From assembly GCA_045637425.1 (NCBI GenBank), contig JAZTZL010000014.1:1-49415 (forward strand): a stretch of 49,415 bases of DNA, given 5' to 3'. The DNA is from CAJGBR01 sp045637425 (GTDB lineage Bacteria; Bacteroidota; Bacteroidia; Bacteroidales; Rikenellaceae). Position numbers and translations under genes: made by a program. Shown here piece by piece: positions 26,944 through 35,467 of the stretch. How positions within the stretch are numbered: the stretch's first letter is position 1; every line of letters starts with the position of its first letter. The notes under the pieces were generated by a model that did not search any database, had not been told where the DNA came from, and was given only the letters and a program-made list of their open reading frames with translations.

Positions 26944-28485
26944 CTATTTAACTCCCCACACCGAACGGTCGAGGCTACGATAGCCGATGGCTTCGGCTAT
27001 GTGTTCGGCTTGTATATTCTCTTTTGCATCAAGGTCTGCTATGGTTCGGGCCACCTTCAGTATCCTATCGTGTGCTCGAGCCGATAGACCGAACCGCTCC
27101 ATAGCGCGATTCATCAGTATTCGGCTCTGCGTGTCGAGTTTGCAATACTGTTTCAAGTGGCGCGATTCCATCATTGCATTCGAATGGATATTATCTTCGG
27201 CAAAACGCTGAGTCTGAATGTTTCGTGCTGCGATTACACGCTGTCTGATCTGGTCGCTCGATTCGGCATTCACAGACTCACCTGTCACCAACTCAAATGG
27301 TACGGGCGAAACCTCAATGTGCATATCGATTCGATCCATTACGGGACCCGAAACGCGACTCATATATCGTGTAATCTGCGTCGGTGTGCAGGTGCACTCT
27401 CTGCTCGGGTGTCCAAGATAGCCACACGGACAGGGATTCATCGAGGCTACGAGCATAAAGTTCGACGGGTACTCGACCGAATATCGTGCCCGTGCGATGG
27501 TAATTTTCTTATCCTCGAGCGGCTGACGAAGTACCTCTATCACGCTGCGAGAAAATTCGGGCAGCTCATCAAGAAAGAGTATTCCGTTATGCGAGAGCGA
27601 AATCTCTCCTGGCACAGGCGATGAACCTCCACCCACAATTGCTACCTCCGAAGCCAAATGGTGTGGCGATCTGAAAGGTCTGTGCGTAATCAATCCCCCT
27701 TCGTTGCCGATTTTTCCAGCTACGGAGTGAATCTTCGTAGTCTCAAGCGCTTCGTGCAGAGTCATAGGCGGCATAATGGTCGGTATTCGCTTGGCAAGCA
27801 TAGTCTTACCCGACCCCGGCGTGCCAATCATAATAACATTGTGTCCGCCTGCTGCAGCAATCTCAAGTGCTCGTTTGACGTGGCTCTGTCCCTTGACCTC
27901 GTTAAAATCGATATCAAATCTGGTTGATTTATCAAAAAATTCCTGTCTTGTATCAACTTCAGTTTTGGCGAGATTTTTTTCACCATTCAGGAAATCAATC
28001 ACCTCCGCAAGAGTATTCACGCCATAAACCTCAAGCGTATCAACTACTGCTGCCTCGCGAGCATTTTCTGCTGGAAGTATCAATCCACGAAAGCCCTCTT
28101 TGCGAGCCTGAATGGCTATGGGCAACGCTCCCTTTATCGGCCGCAAAGTGCCGTCTAAGGATAATTCACCCATAATCACAAACTTGTCAAGCAGCTCGGC
28201 AGAAATCTGTTCGCTTGCTCCGAGTATGCCCAGCGCAATAGGCAGGTCATAGGCCGAACCCTCTTTTCTCAAATCGGCAGGCGAAAGGTTTACCGTAATC
28301 TTACGACCCGGCATCTTGAACCCATTAGTTTCGAAAGCAGCACTGATGCGATGCAGACTCTCTTTAACAGCATTATCCGGCAGTCCCACCAAAAAGAAAT
28401 TTATGCCTACAGAGATGTTGACCTCGACACATATCGTAGTTGCATCTATTCCGGTTAATGCGCTCCCAAAAGTCTTGACAAGCAT
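26944..28485 (-). CDS. YifB/ComM-family Mg-chelatase-like AAA+ ATPase
   Basis: The family includes ComM, a hexameric helicase promoting branch migration during natural transformation. The N-terminal Lon-protease-like domain (about 1-170) starts MLVKTFGSALTGIDAT. The AAA+ module has Walker A GTPGSGKT (221-228), Walker B ILFLDELPEFSR and a C-terminal Mg_chelatase_C domain ending SLDRSVWG. A four-Cys knuckle sits in NPCPCGYLGHPSRECTCT. I use the ATG at 28485 (513 residues); the open frame extends 30 codons upstream with an implausible Phe-rich lead. The gene lies 93 bases after the PhnA-type gene on the same strand and is convergent with aspT. Confidence 0.9.
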   Translation of the reverse strand: MLVKTFGSALTGIDATTICVEVNISVGINFFLVGLPDNAVKESLHRISAAFETNGFKMPGRKITVNLSPADLRKEGSAYDLPIALGILGASEQISAELLDKFVIMGELSLDGTLRPIKGALPIAIQARKEGFRGLILPAENAREAAVVDTLEVYGVNTLAEVIDFLNGEKNLAKTEVDTRQEFFDKSTRFDIDFNEVKGQSHVKRALEIAAAGGHNVIMIGTPGSGKTMLAKRIPTIMPPMTLHEALETTKIHSVAGKIGNEGGLITHRPFRSPHHLASEVAIVGGGSSPVPGEISLSHNGILFLDELPEFSRSVIEVLRQPLEDKKITIARARYSVEYPSNFMLVASMNPCPCGYLGHPSRECTCTPTQITRYMSRVSGPVMDRIDMHIEVSPVPFELVTGESVNAESSDQIRQRVIAARNIQTQRFAEDNIHSNAMMESRHLKQYCKLDTQSRILMNRAMERFGLSARAHDRILKVARTIADLDAKENIQAEHIAEAIGYRSLDRSVWGVK

Positions 28486-28578
28486 AGTTATTATAGATTT
28501 TTCAATTAATATCTCTACGAAAGAGAAAAAATTGGGAATAAAGAAAAATATGAAATCAAGCAACAAATGTTGCAATCA

Positions 28579-28908
28579 CTATTTTTTCAAGAAACAGGTT
28601 TTCAATACAATGCTGCTGCCCTCAATTTTGCAATCAACCTCTTCCGGATTATCGGTCAGGCGAATACTTTTTACCTTGGTACCACGCTTAATTACCATAG
28701 ACGAGCCCTTTACTTTCAAGTCTTTGATAACAGTTACCGAGTCGCCATCTTGCAATTCGGCGCCATTGCTGTCTTTGGCTACATCTACGCTCGTAGCTGC
28801 TGCAGTTTCGCCGTCGAATTCGTATGCGCAATCAGGACACACATAAAGAGATCCGTCGAAATATACATTTTCGCTACTGCATTTGGGACATTTAGTAATT
28901 TCTGACAT
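28579..28908 (-). CDS. PhnA/YjdM-family zinc-ribbon protein
   Basis: This 109-residue protein has an N-terminal zinc ribbon (Cys7, Cys10, Cys24, Cys27) and a C-terminal small beta-barrel PhnA domain with LQDGDSVTVIKDLKVKGSS and the KRGTKVKSIRL stretch. The family was named for phosphonate use, but most members, including this one, are not in phosphonate clusters and have no settled function. It has its own TATATTTG promoter box 47 bases upstream and is followed on the same strand by yifB. Confidence 0.9.
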   Translation of the reverse strand: MSEITKCPKCSSENVYFDGSLYVCPDCAYEFDGETAAATSVDVAKDSNGAELQDGDSVTVIKDLKVKGSSMVIKRGTKVKSIRLTDNPEEVDCKIEGSSIVLKTCFLKK

Positions 28909-28954
28909 AGTTTTATATTTTTTTGTTTTTATTCATTTTAGCACTAAATCAATG

Positions 28955-28962
28955 CAAATATA
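28955..28962 (-). promoter_or_regulatory. -7 box (TATATTTG, minus strand) for the PhnA-type gene
   Basis: CAAATATA on the plus strand reads as a full TAnnTTTG match on the minus strand, 47 bases upstream of the ATG at 28908. Confidence 0.5.
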
Positions 28963-29169
28963 CCATTTTTCTTGCTGAAAAAATATCATCTGACAAAAAA
29001 ATAGCAATATTATTCTCAATACACAATCCGTAGCTTATCCTCCCCTTTTTATCTTTATTTATATTCAAAACAGATAATAAAATCTCAAGTTCGACTGCAG
29101 AGTGTTGGAATTGTTGTATAATTTTCGTAAAATTGCAATCGATTTAATCGCAAATAACAAACTTAGTAA

Positions 29170-30846
29170 ATGATGGATACAACAATAAAAGTGTTTTGCG
29201 AAAATAGCAACACATCTCTCTATGTAAAAATGGGCACCTCGCTGGCCGAACTGCTCGACATTCTGGCTCTGAAAAGCCCGTTTCCGAGTCTGGCTGCATA
29301 TGTGAACAATTCACTCAAAGAACTCACATACAGAATATTCGAGCCTGTAACTATCAGATTCATCGACATCACTCACTTCGAAGGTCAAAGAGTCTATCAG
29401 CGAACCCTCTTCTTCATTATGCAGAAGGCCGTCTATGACCTCTACCCCGAACACAAACTCAGCGTGCGCCACTCCATAGCAAAGGGGTTCTACGCCGAAA
29501 TCGATGGATTTGACGGCGTGCCTCAAGAGGTAGTAGATGCCATCAAAGCGAGAATGCAACAAATCATCAAACAGGACATTTCGATAATCAAGACCAAGAT
29601 GCCTGAAAACGAGGCTGCTGAATTGTACAAACAATTCGGGCTCGAAGATAAGGTAGCACTGCTCGAAACAAGACACCACTTGTATGTAACCGTATATATG
29701 TTGGCCGATCTGCCGGGTTTCTTCTATGGTGCATTATGTCCATCTACGAAGATGATTTCGCTGTTTGATATCGAACCATTCTACAAGGGTATCTACATTC
29801 GTGTGCCAAGCAACAACGACCCGACTCAACTCGAACAGATGGTACCGCAAGATAAGATGTTTGAAATTATTTCGTTGCACAAGCAGTGGAGCGAAATTCT
29901 GGGCGTAGCAAATATCGGTTCGCTGAACAAAATCATACTCAAAAATAAGTCTAAAGAGTTGATTCAGATAGCCGAAGCGCTGCAGGAGAAGGTTTGTGCA
30001 AACGTAGCCGATATGATTTTCGACAAGTACAACCAAGAGGGCTCACGCATTATTCTGCTCTCGGGTCCCTCGTCGAGCGGAAAGACTACCACCAGCAAAC
30101 GCATCGCTGTGCAGTTGTCCGTACTCGGATTCGAACCTATGGTAATCAGTCTTGACGATTATTTCCTCAACCGCGAATGCACACCACGCGACGAAAATGG
30201 AGAATATGACTTCGAAGCGCTCGAAGCTCTCGACATCGAACAATTCAACAAAGACCTGTTGGCGCTGCTCGACGGAGAAGAGGTAAACATTCCGACATAC
30301 GATTTTGTAACGGGTTGCAGAGTAATGAATCTCGAAAAGAGACTCAGACTAAAGAGCCGTTCGATGTTGATTATCGAGGGTATTCACGCGCTGAATCCGT
30401 CACTCACACCGCATATTAAAGATACACAAAAATTCAAGATATATGTTTCGGCGCTGACTTCGATAGCAATGGACAATATGAACCGCATTGCGACGACCGA
30501 CAACCGACTGTTGCGCAGAATGGTCAGAGACAATGCCTATCGCGGAACAAGCGCAGTAGACACAATCAAGCGTTGGCAGAGCGTCAGACGTGGCGAGGAT
30601 AAGCATATCTTCCCCTATCAGGAGCAGGCAGACGTGGTGATAAACTCAGCAATGATATACGAATTGTGCGTACTGAAACGCTATGCGGAAACGATACTTC
30701 ACGAGGTGCCCGACAGTGTACCCGAGTTCGGCGAAGCAGACAGATTGCTGAAATTCCTCGAGCATTTTGCGCCGATTGATTCCGACTTTATTCCACCGAC
30801 TTCGGTACTGCGCGAATTCATCGGTGGCAGCAGTTTTGTCTACTAA
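29170..30846 (+). CDS. Nucleoside kinase with TGS and ThrRS-like N-terminus (uridine kinase-type)
   Basis: This 558-residue protein is a known Bacteroidota/Firmicutes architecture. A TGS domain (about 5-65) and a threonyl-tRNA-synthetase SAD-like region (about 70-200) precede a phosphoribulokinase/uridine-kinase P-loop domain (about 290-500). The P-loop GPSSSGKTT is at 299-307. MVISLDDYF, IIEGIHALNPSL and RRMVRDNAYRGTSA follow as in uridine kinases. It probably phosphorylates a nucleoside such as uridine or cytidine, and the ThrRS-like part may bind RNA or be a relic. Two ATG codons in a row begin the gene. It is transcribed alone and ends in a hairpin. Confidence 0.88.
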   Translation: MMDTTIKVFCENSNTSLYVKMGTSLAELLDILALKSPFPSLAAYVNNSLKELTYRIFEPVTIRFIDITHFEGQRVYQRTLFFIMQKAVYDLYPEHKLSVRHSIAKGFYAEIDGFDGVPQEVVDAIKARMQQIIKQDISIIKTKMPENEAAELYKQFGLEDKVALLETRHHLYVTVYMLADLPGFFYGALCPSTKMISLFDIEPFYKGIYIRVPSNNDPTQLEQMVPQDKMFEIISLHKQWSEILGVANIGSLNKIILKNKSKELIQIAEALQEKVCANVADMIFDKYNQEGSRIILLSGPSSSGKTTTSKRIAVQLSVLGFEPMVISLDDYFLNRECTPRDENGEYDFEALEALDIEQFNKDLLALLDGEEVNIPTYDFVTGCRVMNLEKRLRLKSRSMLIIEGIHALNPSLTPHIKDTQKFKIYVSALTSIAMDNMNRIATTDNRLLRRMVRDNAYRGTSAVDTIKRWQSVRRGEDKHIFPYQEQADVVINSAMIYELCVLKRYAETILHEVPDSVPEFGEADRLLKFLEHFAPIDSDFIPPTSVLREFIGGSSFVY

Positions 30847-30857
30847 AGAGTTTTCAC

Positions 30858-30893
30858 ATAAGGACATTCTCTGTTTAGAGGGTGTCCTTTATG
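30858..30893 (+). terminator. Hairpin terminator after the nucleoside kinase
   Basis: The stem AAGGACA (30859-30865) pairs with TGTCCTT (30883-30889). A second internal stem, CTCT with AGAG, closes a 4-base loop, making a nearly continuous hairpin. It ends in CTTTATGTTT. It overlaps the most upstream possible start of the following EEP gene, which argues for a later start there. Confidence 0.7.
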
Positions 30894-30908
30894 TTTATTC
30901 GCAAACCA

Positions 30909-31862
30909 ATGACAAGACATTTTTTCAAATTGGCACTACTTTGTGCGAGTCTTGCAATTTATATACCGCACGTTCAAGCACAGAGCTTGCAGCTGGGGTT
31001 CTATAATGTAGAAAATCTGTTCGATACCATAAATTCTCCAGATTGCAATGACGGAGAATTCACACCCTCGGGCACAAAGAATTGGAGTGCAGACAGATAC
31101 CGACATAAGATGCAGTTACTTGCCGAGGTAATTCGGGCTATGGAGTGCGACATCATCGGCATTTGCGAGGTAGAAAACGAATCGGTAGTCGAAGAGCTTG
31201 CCAGACTCACAGGGTATGATTTCGTGCATCTCGACACACGCGACGGTCGCGGAATGGACCAAGCACTAATGTTCCGTACGGAGCGTTTCGAGGTGGAACG
31301 TTTTTCGCTGCAAGGTAATTGTCGCAGAGCATTTCTGCTGGTCGAGGGAGCAGCCGACTCCATTCCGCTGAAGATTATCGTAGCCCATCTGCCCTCGAAA
31401 CTCTCAAACCGCAAAGTAGCCAAAACCGCAGCCTCAGAACTAAAAGCAGTAATAGACTCATTGTCCACCGACAACTGCGACCTCGTTGTAATGGGCGACC
31501 TGAACGTTACACCTCAGGAGAGCATCGTAAAAAAAATCCTGAAATTTGACGAATCAGAATATGACACAAACCTGATGTTCAACCCGTTCGCCAAGCTGAG
31601 CCGCAGGGGTGAAGGCTCAATCGTCTGGAACAACCGACTCAAGATGTATGACCAAATCGTACTGAGCCGAACAATGCTCGGCGGGGGTGGCTGGAATTTC
31701 AATCCCAACAGAAACGATGCCGATGTTTTTGTGCTGCGGGGAGTCATTGTGCAATCGGGAGCAAGACGCGGCTACCCACAACGCAGCTACATCGGAAACC
31801 AATACACCAAGGGTCCGAGCGACCATCTTCCAGTAAGATTGACTCTAAGAATCGGAAATTAG
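30909..31862 (+). CDS. Secreted endonuclease/exonuclease/phosphatase (EEP) family protein
   Basis: With the ATG at 30909 the protein is 317 residues and begins with a signal peptide (MTRHFFKLALLCASLAIYIP, cleavage probably after VQA). Starts at 30882 or 30891 would fall inside the preceding terminator hairpin. The EEP fold is shown by YNVENLFDT, ICEVENESVVEEL, HLPSK, VVMGDLNVTP and the terminal SDHLPV, which carries the catalytic Asp-His pair. The subfamily is common in Bacteroidales envelopes. Its substrate could be nucleic acid or a phosphoester and is not known. The first codon context is weak, so the start remains a judgement. Confidence 0.85.
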   Translation: MTRHFFKLALLCASLAIYIPHVQAQSLQLGFYNVENLFDTINSPDCNDGEFTPSGTKNWSADRYRHKMQLLAEVIRAMECDIIGICEVENESVVEELARLTGYDFVHLDTRDGRGMDQALMFRTERFEVERFSLQGNCRRAFLLVEGAADSIPLKIIVAHLPSKLSNRKVAKTAASELKAVIDSLSTDNCDLVVMGDLNVTPQESIVKKILKFDESEYDTNLMFNPFAKLSRRGEGSIVWNNRLKMYDQIVLSRTMLGGGGWNFNPNRNDADVFVLRGVIVQSGARRGYPQRSYIGNQYTKGPSDHLPVRLTLRIGN

Positions 31863-31937
31863 CACATTTTTAACGAAATCTGAAAAAACATTCGTAACTT
31901 CGCAGTTTGAAACTCTTGTAAACATAAAATTACGACA

Positions 31938-33239
31938 ATGACACGTGAACATCAATATCGAGTGGGATTCTGCACATTAGGCTGCAAACTCAACTTCTCG
32001 GAGAGCTCGACAATTGCCAGAGCCTTCGAACAGGAGGGATATACTCGTGTGGGAATAAATGACCCCGCTGATGTCTATGTCATCAATACCTGCTCGGTTA
32101 CGGAACACGCAGACAAAAAATGTCGTAATTTGATTCGCCGTCTGGTCAGAAGCAATCCGCGCGCACTCATTGCCGTAACAGGGTGCTATGCACAACTCAA
32201 GCCACAGGAGGTAGCAGCAATCGAAGGTGTGGATATCGTAGCAGGAAATAACGATAAAGATAAAATCGTAGGGCTGATTAAAGAACTGACAGCCAAACAA
32301 AAGGGTATTATATATGGCTGCACACCAGATGGTCTGACCGACTTCTTCCCAGCCTACTCAACGGGTGACCGCACAAGGTCGTTTCTCAAGGTTCAGGACG
32401 GCTGTTCGTACAAATGTTCATACTGCACCATACCTCGAGCAAGGGGCGAAAGTCGCAATGCTCCCATCGCACAGCTGGTTGATGAGGCACGCTGCATAGC
32501 ACAATCGGGCAGTCAGGAGATCGTGCTGACGGGAGTTAATACGGGCGATTTCGGACACTCAACCGGAGAACGTTTCGCCGACCTGCTGAAGGCACTCGAC
32601 TCGGTAGATGGCATCAACCGCTATCGCATCTCATCTATCGAACCCAACCTGCTTACTGACGAGGTAATCGAAATATGTGCAAACTCATCGAAATTTATGC
32701 CACACTTCCACGTTCCGCTGCAGAGCGGCTCGGACAAGATTCTGGCATTGATGAGAAGAAGATACAACACTAAAAAATTCCGAGACAGAATCGAGGCTGC
32801 CCGAAAGGCTATGCCCGACACCTTCTTCGGAATAGACGTTATTGTCGGATTCCCTGGCGAAACCGAAGAATTGTTCGACGAGACATACCGATTCCTCGAC
32901 TCGCTGGAACCTACATTCCTGCACGTCTTTCCATTCTCGTGTCGCCCCGGAACAGATGCAATCAACTACCCGGGAAAGGTAGCTCCGCAGACCGCCGAGC
33001 AGAGAGTGGAAAAACTGACCGAATTGTCGCGAATCCACCACCGCCGATTCTGCGAGAGATACCTCGGACAGAAACGCGACGTACTGTTCGAGACTTCACA
33101 CGGCTCGGACAAAATGGTTGGATATACAGACAATTACATTCGAGTTTTGGCTCCGTATAATGACGAACTGCTGAACAAGATTGTCCCCGTAACGCTGCTC
33201 AGAGTCTTAGATGACGAGTTCGTGGAGGCTGAATTATAA
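31938..33239 (+). CDS. mtaB: tRNA t6A37 methylthiotransferase MtaB
   Basis: MtaB converts t6A37 to ms2t6A37 in ANN-decoding tRNAs. The N-terminal UPF0004 domain holds the second cluster cysteines (Cys16, Cys52, Cys83) in GCKLNFSES, NTCSVTEHADKKCR and VTGCYAQ. The radical SAM motif is Cys156, Cys160 and Cys163 in CSYKCSYCTIPRARG. GCKLN at the start and the VTEHADKK motif mark the MtaB rather than the MiaB subgroup. A short TRAM-like region ends the 433-residue protein. A near-match promoter box, TAACTTCG, lies about 40 bases upstream. Confidence 0.93.
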   Translation: MTREHQYRVGFCTLGCKLNFSESSTIARAFEQEGYTRVGINDPADVYVINTCSVTEHADKKCRNLIRRLVRSNPRALIAVTGCYAQLKPQEVAAIEGVDIVAGNNDKDKIVGLIKELTAKQKGIIYGCTPDGLTDFFPAYSTGDRTRSFLKVQDGCSYKCSYCTIPRARGESRNAPIAQLVDEARCIAQSGSQEIVLTGVNTGDFGHSTGERFADLLKALDSVDGINRYRISSIEPNLLTDEVIEICANSSKFMPHFHVPLQSGSDKILALMRRRYNTKKFRDRIEAARKAMPDTFFGIDVIVGFPGETEELFDETYRFLDSLEPTFLHVFPFSCRPGTDAINYPGKVAPQTAEQRVEKLTELSRIHHRRFCERYLGQKRDVLFETSHGSDKMVGYTDNYIRVLAPYNDELLNKIVPVTLLRVLDDEFVEAEL

Positions 33240-33263
33240 TTTCTTATCTAAAAACACATTTCA

Positions 33264-34022
33264 ATGATGGGAATAAGAAAAAAAATAATGCTCGGATTTA
33301 CAGCACTCTGCATCTTGCTTTTCTTCGCAGGTGTGGTGTCTGTGTTCGAATTTGAACGTCTGAGCCGAAACACCCAAACCATATTGGAGGTTAATACACA
33401 AAATATCGAATACTCAAAACAGATGCTCGACGCTGTGCAGGACCAGAACATCGTTCTGTTGCAGATTGCAGCATTCAAGAACCACGAGCACGACTCGCTG
33501 TTGTATGACGCGCGCAAACGATTCAGCGCAGCCTTCAACAACATCGTAGCACTTAACGGCAAAAAGCTGCCCGAGATAGACTCAATCTTCATTGCCGACA
33601 CAATCTACAACTCGATTGTGAACCGCGCAGTGTTCGAAGCAAATGATTCAAGCAATATTAATTGGTTTACAGACGTATACAGCACAAAATATTCGGCTAT
33701 TGTGCGCTCGATCAAAAACTTTATGATCTCAACCCAGAGCCGAATGGCCGTAGATACTTCGCAACTCGAAAGCAATGCCTATCGCGCCGTTATGCCGGGC
33801 ATCATCGCACTTGCCGTAGCAATTCTGCTCACGCTGGTCTTTGCCCGACTGGTGGATATGTACTACCTGAAACCAATCATTCAAATCAAAAAATCACTTC
33901 AGAGATGGCTGTCGCAGCGAATACAGTACAACGTAACGGTGGACGGCGATAGCGAAATGTCAAAACTGAACGAACTCATCAAAGAGCTGATTTTAATGTC
34001 AAAAAACCGTAGAACAGAGTAA
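33264..34022 (+). CDS. HAMP-only membrane signalling protein with no output domain
   Basis: This 252-residue protein has helix 1 (about 7-29), an extracytoplasmic helical sensor of about 140 residues, helix 2 (about 175-198) and a HAMP-like segment (about 199-248), then stops. No histidine kinase, GGDEF or methyl-accepting domain follows. The helical sensor resembles the four-helix bundle of chemoreceptors and kinases. The TAA overlaps the trkH ATG by one base, so the two are translationally coupled. The C-terminus shows no frameshift remnant because the next frame is TrkH itself. It may regulate or stabilise TrkH (inference); a truncated kinase is the alternative. Confidence 0.75.
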   Translation: MMGIRKKIMLGFTALCILLFFAGVVSVFEFERLSRNTQTILEVNTQNIEYSKQMLDAVQDQNIVLLQIAAFKNHEHDSLLYDARKRFSAAFNNIVALNGKKLPEIDSIFIADTIYNSIVNRAVFEANDSSNINWFTDVYSTKYSAIVRSIKNFMISTQSRMAVDTSQLESNAYRAVMPGIIALAVAILLTLVFARLVDMYYLKPIIQIKKSLQRWLSQRIQYNVTVDGDSEMSKLNELIKELILMSKNRRTE

Positions 34023-35467
34023 TGCGTTTCGATGTAATCATAAGATATGTCGGGTTGGTATTGTTGATTAATGCCGTATTTATGTTGATTTCGGCATTGA
34101 TTTCCATATTCAACAATTGGGATACGGGTTCGTACCCCCTGTTATTGAGTTGCGCAATCTGTGCAATCGCCGGTATATTCCCACTGATTTTCGTCGAACG
34201 AAACGTACAAATCTCAACAAAGGAGGGATATGTAATCGTAGTAGGTTCGTGGCTGCTGTCTTGCGTAGCAGGTATGCTGCCATATGTACTCTGGGGTGGA
34301 GAATTCAGCTTTATCAATGCGTGGTTCGAGAGCGTTTCCGGATTTACGACTACGGGTGGCACAGTTCTCGAAGACATTGAGGCGCTGCCCGACGGCCTGC
34401 TCTTTTGGCGTTCGGCGACGCACTGGATTGGCGGTGTGGGCGTAGTCTTGTTCTCATTGGTGATTCTTCCAACATTGGGACGTACCAAAGTTATTATGTC
34501 TAACGTGGAACTCTCATCGCTGGCCAAGGAGAATTTCAGATACAGAACCCAAAAAATATTGATGATTCTTACGGTGGTATATGTTGGGCTGACTCTGTTG
34601 CAGACATTGCTGTTGAAGGTCGCGGGTATGGATTGGTTTGACTCGATAAACCACGCATTCTCAACCATTTCTACGGGAGGATTCAGCACAAAAAATATGA
34701 GCATCGGTGCATACAATAACATCTGGATTGATATCATCTGCATCATCTTTATGCTCATCGCGAGCATACACTTCGGATTGATTTTCTCGACATTCATCAG
34801 AAACAAGAATAATATATTCCGCTCGGAGGTAGTGCGGTTCTACATTTTCGGTATCATAGCAATGATTATCTGCACGATGTTGAATCTCAAATTCTCGGGC
34901 AATTACGAAACATTCGGCGAAGCTCTGAGATATGGTTCATTTCAGATTGTTTCGGTCATTTCGACTACGGGATTTGCTACGGCCAACACAAACTTGTGGA
35001 CTCCGTTCGCAATCCTGATACTGATTTACTGCGGATTCCAATGCGGTTGCGCAGGCTCAACTACAGGGGGGCTGAAAGCTGACCGTATGTTATTGTTATT
35101 CAAGGCTCTGAAGGTCAGAATCATTCAACAGCAACACCCCAATGCCGTAGTGCGCGTGAGACTCGACGGACTGAGTCAGGAAAATTCGTTGATTTCAACA
35201 GTAACGCTCTACATTGTGTTGTATCTGGTATTGGCTCTGGCAGGCGGATTGCTGATTTCACTTACGGGCGAAGACCTGCTGACATCGTTCAGCGCATCTT
35301 ACGCAAGTCTGGGGAATGTTGGTCCCGGATTCGGGAAAGTTGGCTCGGTGGACAACTTCGCATCACTGACCGTTTTCGCCAAAATGGTCTGCACAATGCT
35401 GATGTTACTGGGCCGTCTTGAAATTTTCGGATTTATTCACCTTTTGTTCTTACACTCGTGGCGATGA
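34022..35467 (+). CDS. trkH: TrkH/KtrB-family potassium uptake channel subunit
   Basis: This 481-residue, strongly hydrophobic protein has the four pore-loop repeats of the Trk/Ktr/HKT superfamily. They appear as SGFTTTGGTVL, AFSTISTGGFSTKN, STTGFATANT and YASLGNVGPGFGKVG. The family stretch QCGCAGSTTGGLKADR is also present. It imports K+ driven by membrane potential or Na+, gated by a TrkA regulator that is not in this window. It begins on the last base of the HAMP-only gene and overlaps the following coiled-coil gene by four bases (ATGA), so three genes form a tightly coupled unit. Confidence 0.93.
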   Translation: MRFDVIIRYVGLVLLINAVFMLISALISIFNNWDTGSYPLLLSCAICAIAGIFPLIFVERNVQISTKEGYVIVVGSWLLSCVAGMLPYVLWGGEFSFINAWFESVSGFTTTGGTVLEDIEALPDGLLFWRSATHWIGGVGVVLFSLVILPTLGRTKVIMSNVELSSLAKENFRYRTQKILMILTVVYVGLTLLQTLLLKVAGMDWFDSINHAFSTISTGGFSTKNMSIGAYNNIWIDIICIIFMLIASIHFGLIFSTFIRNKNNIFRSEVVRFYIFGIIAMIICTMLNLKFSGNYETFGEALRYGSFQIVSVISTTGFATANTNLWTPFAILILIYCGFQCGCAGSTTGGLKADRMLLLFKALKVRIIQQQHPNAVVRVRLDGLSQENSLISTVTLYIVLYLVLALAGGLLISLTGEDLLTSFSASYASLGNVGPGFGKVGSVDNFASLTVFAKMVCTMLMLLGRLEIFGFIHLLFLHSWR

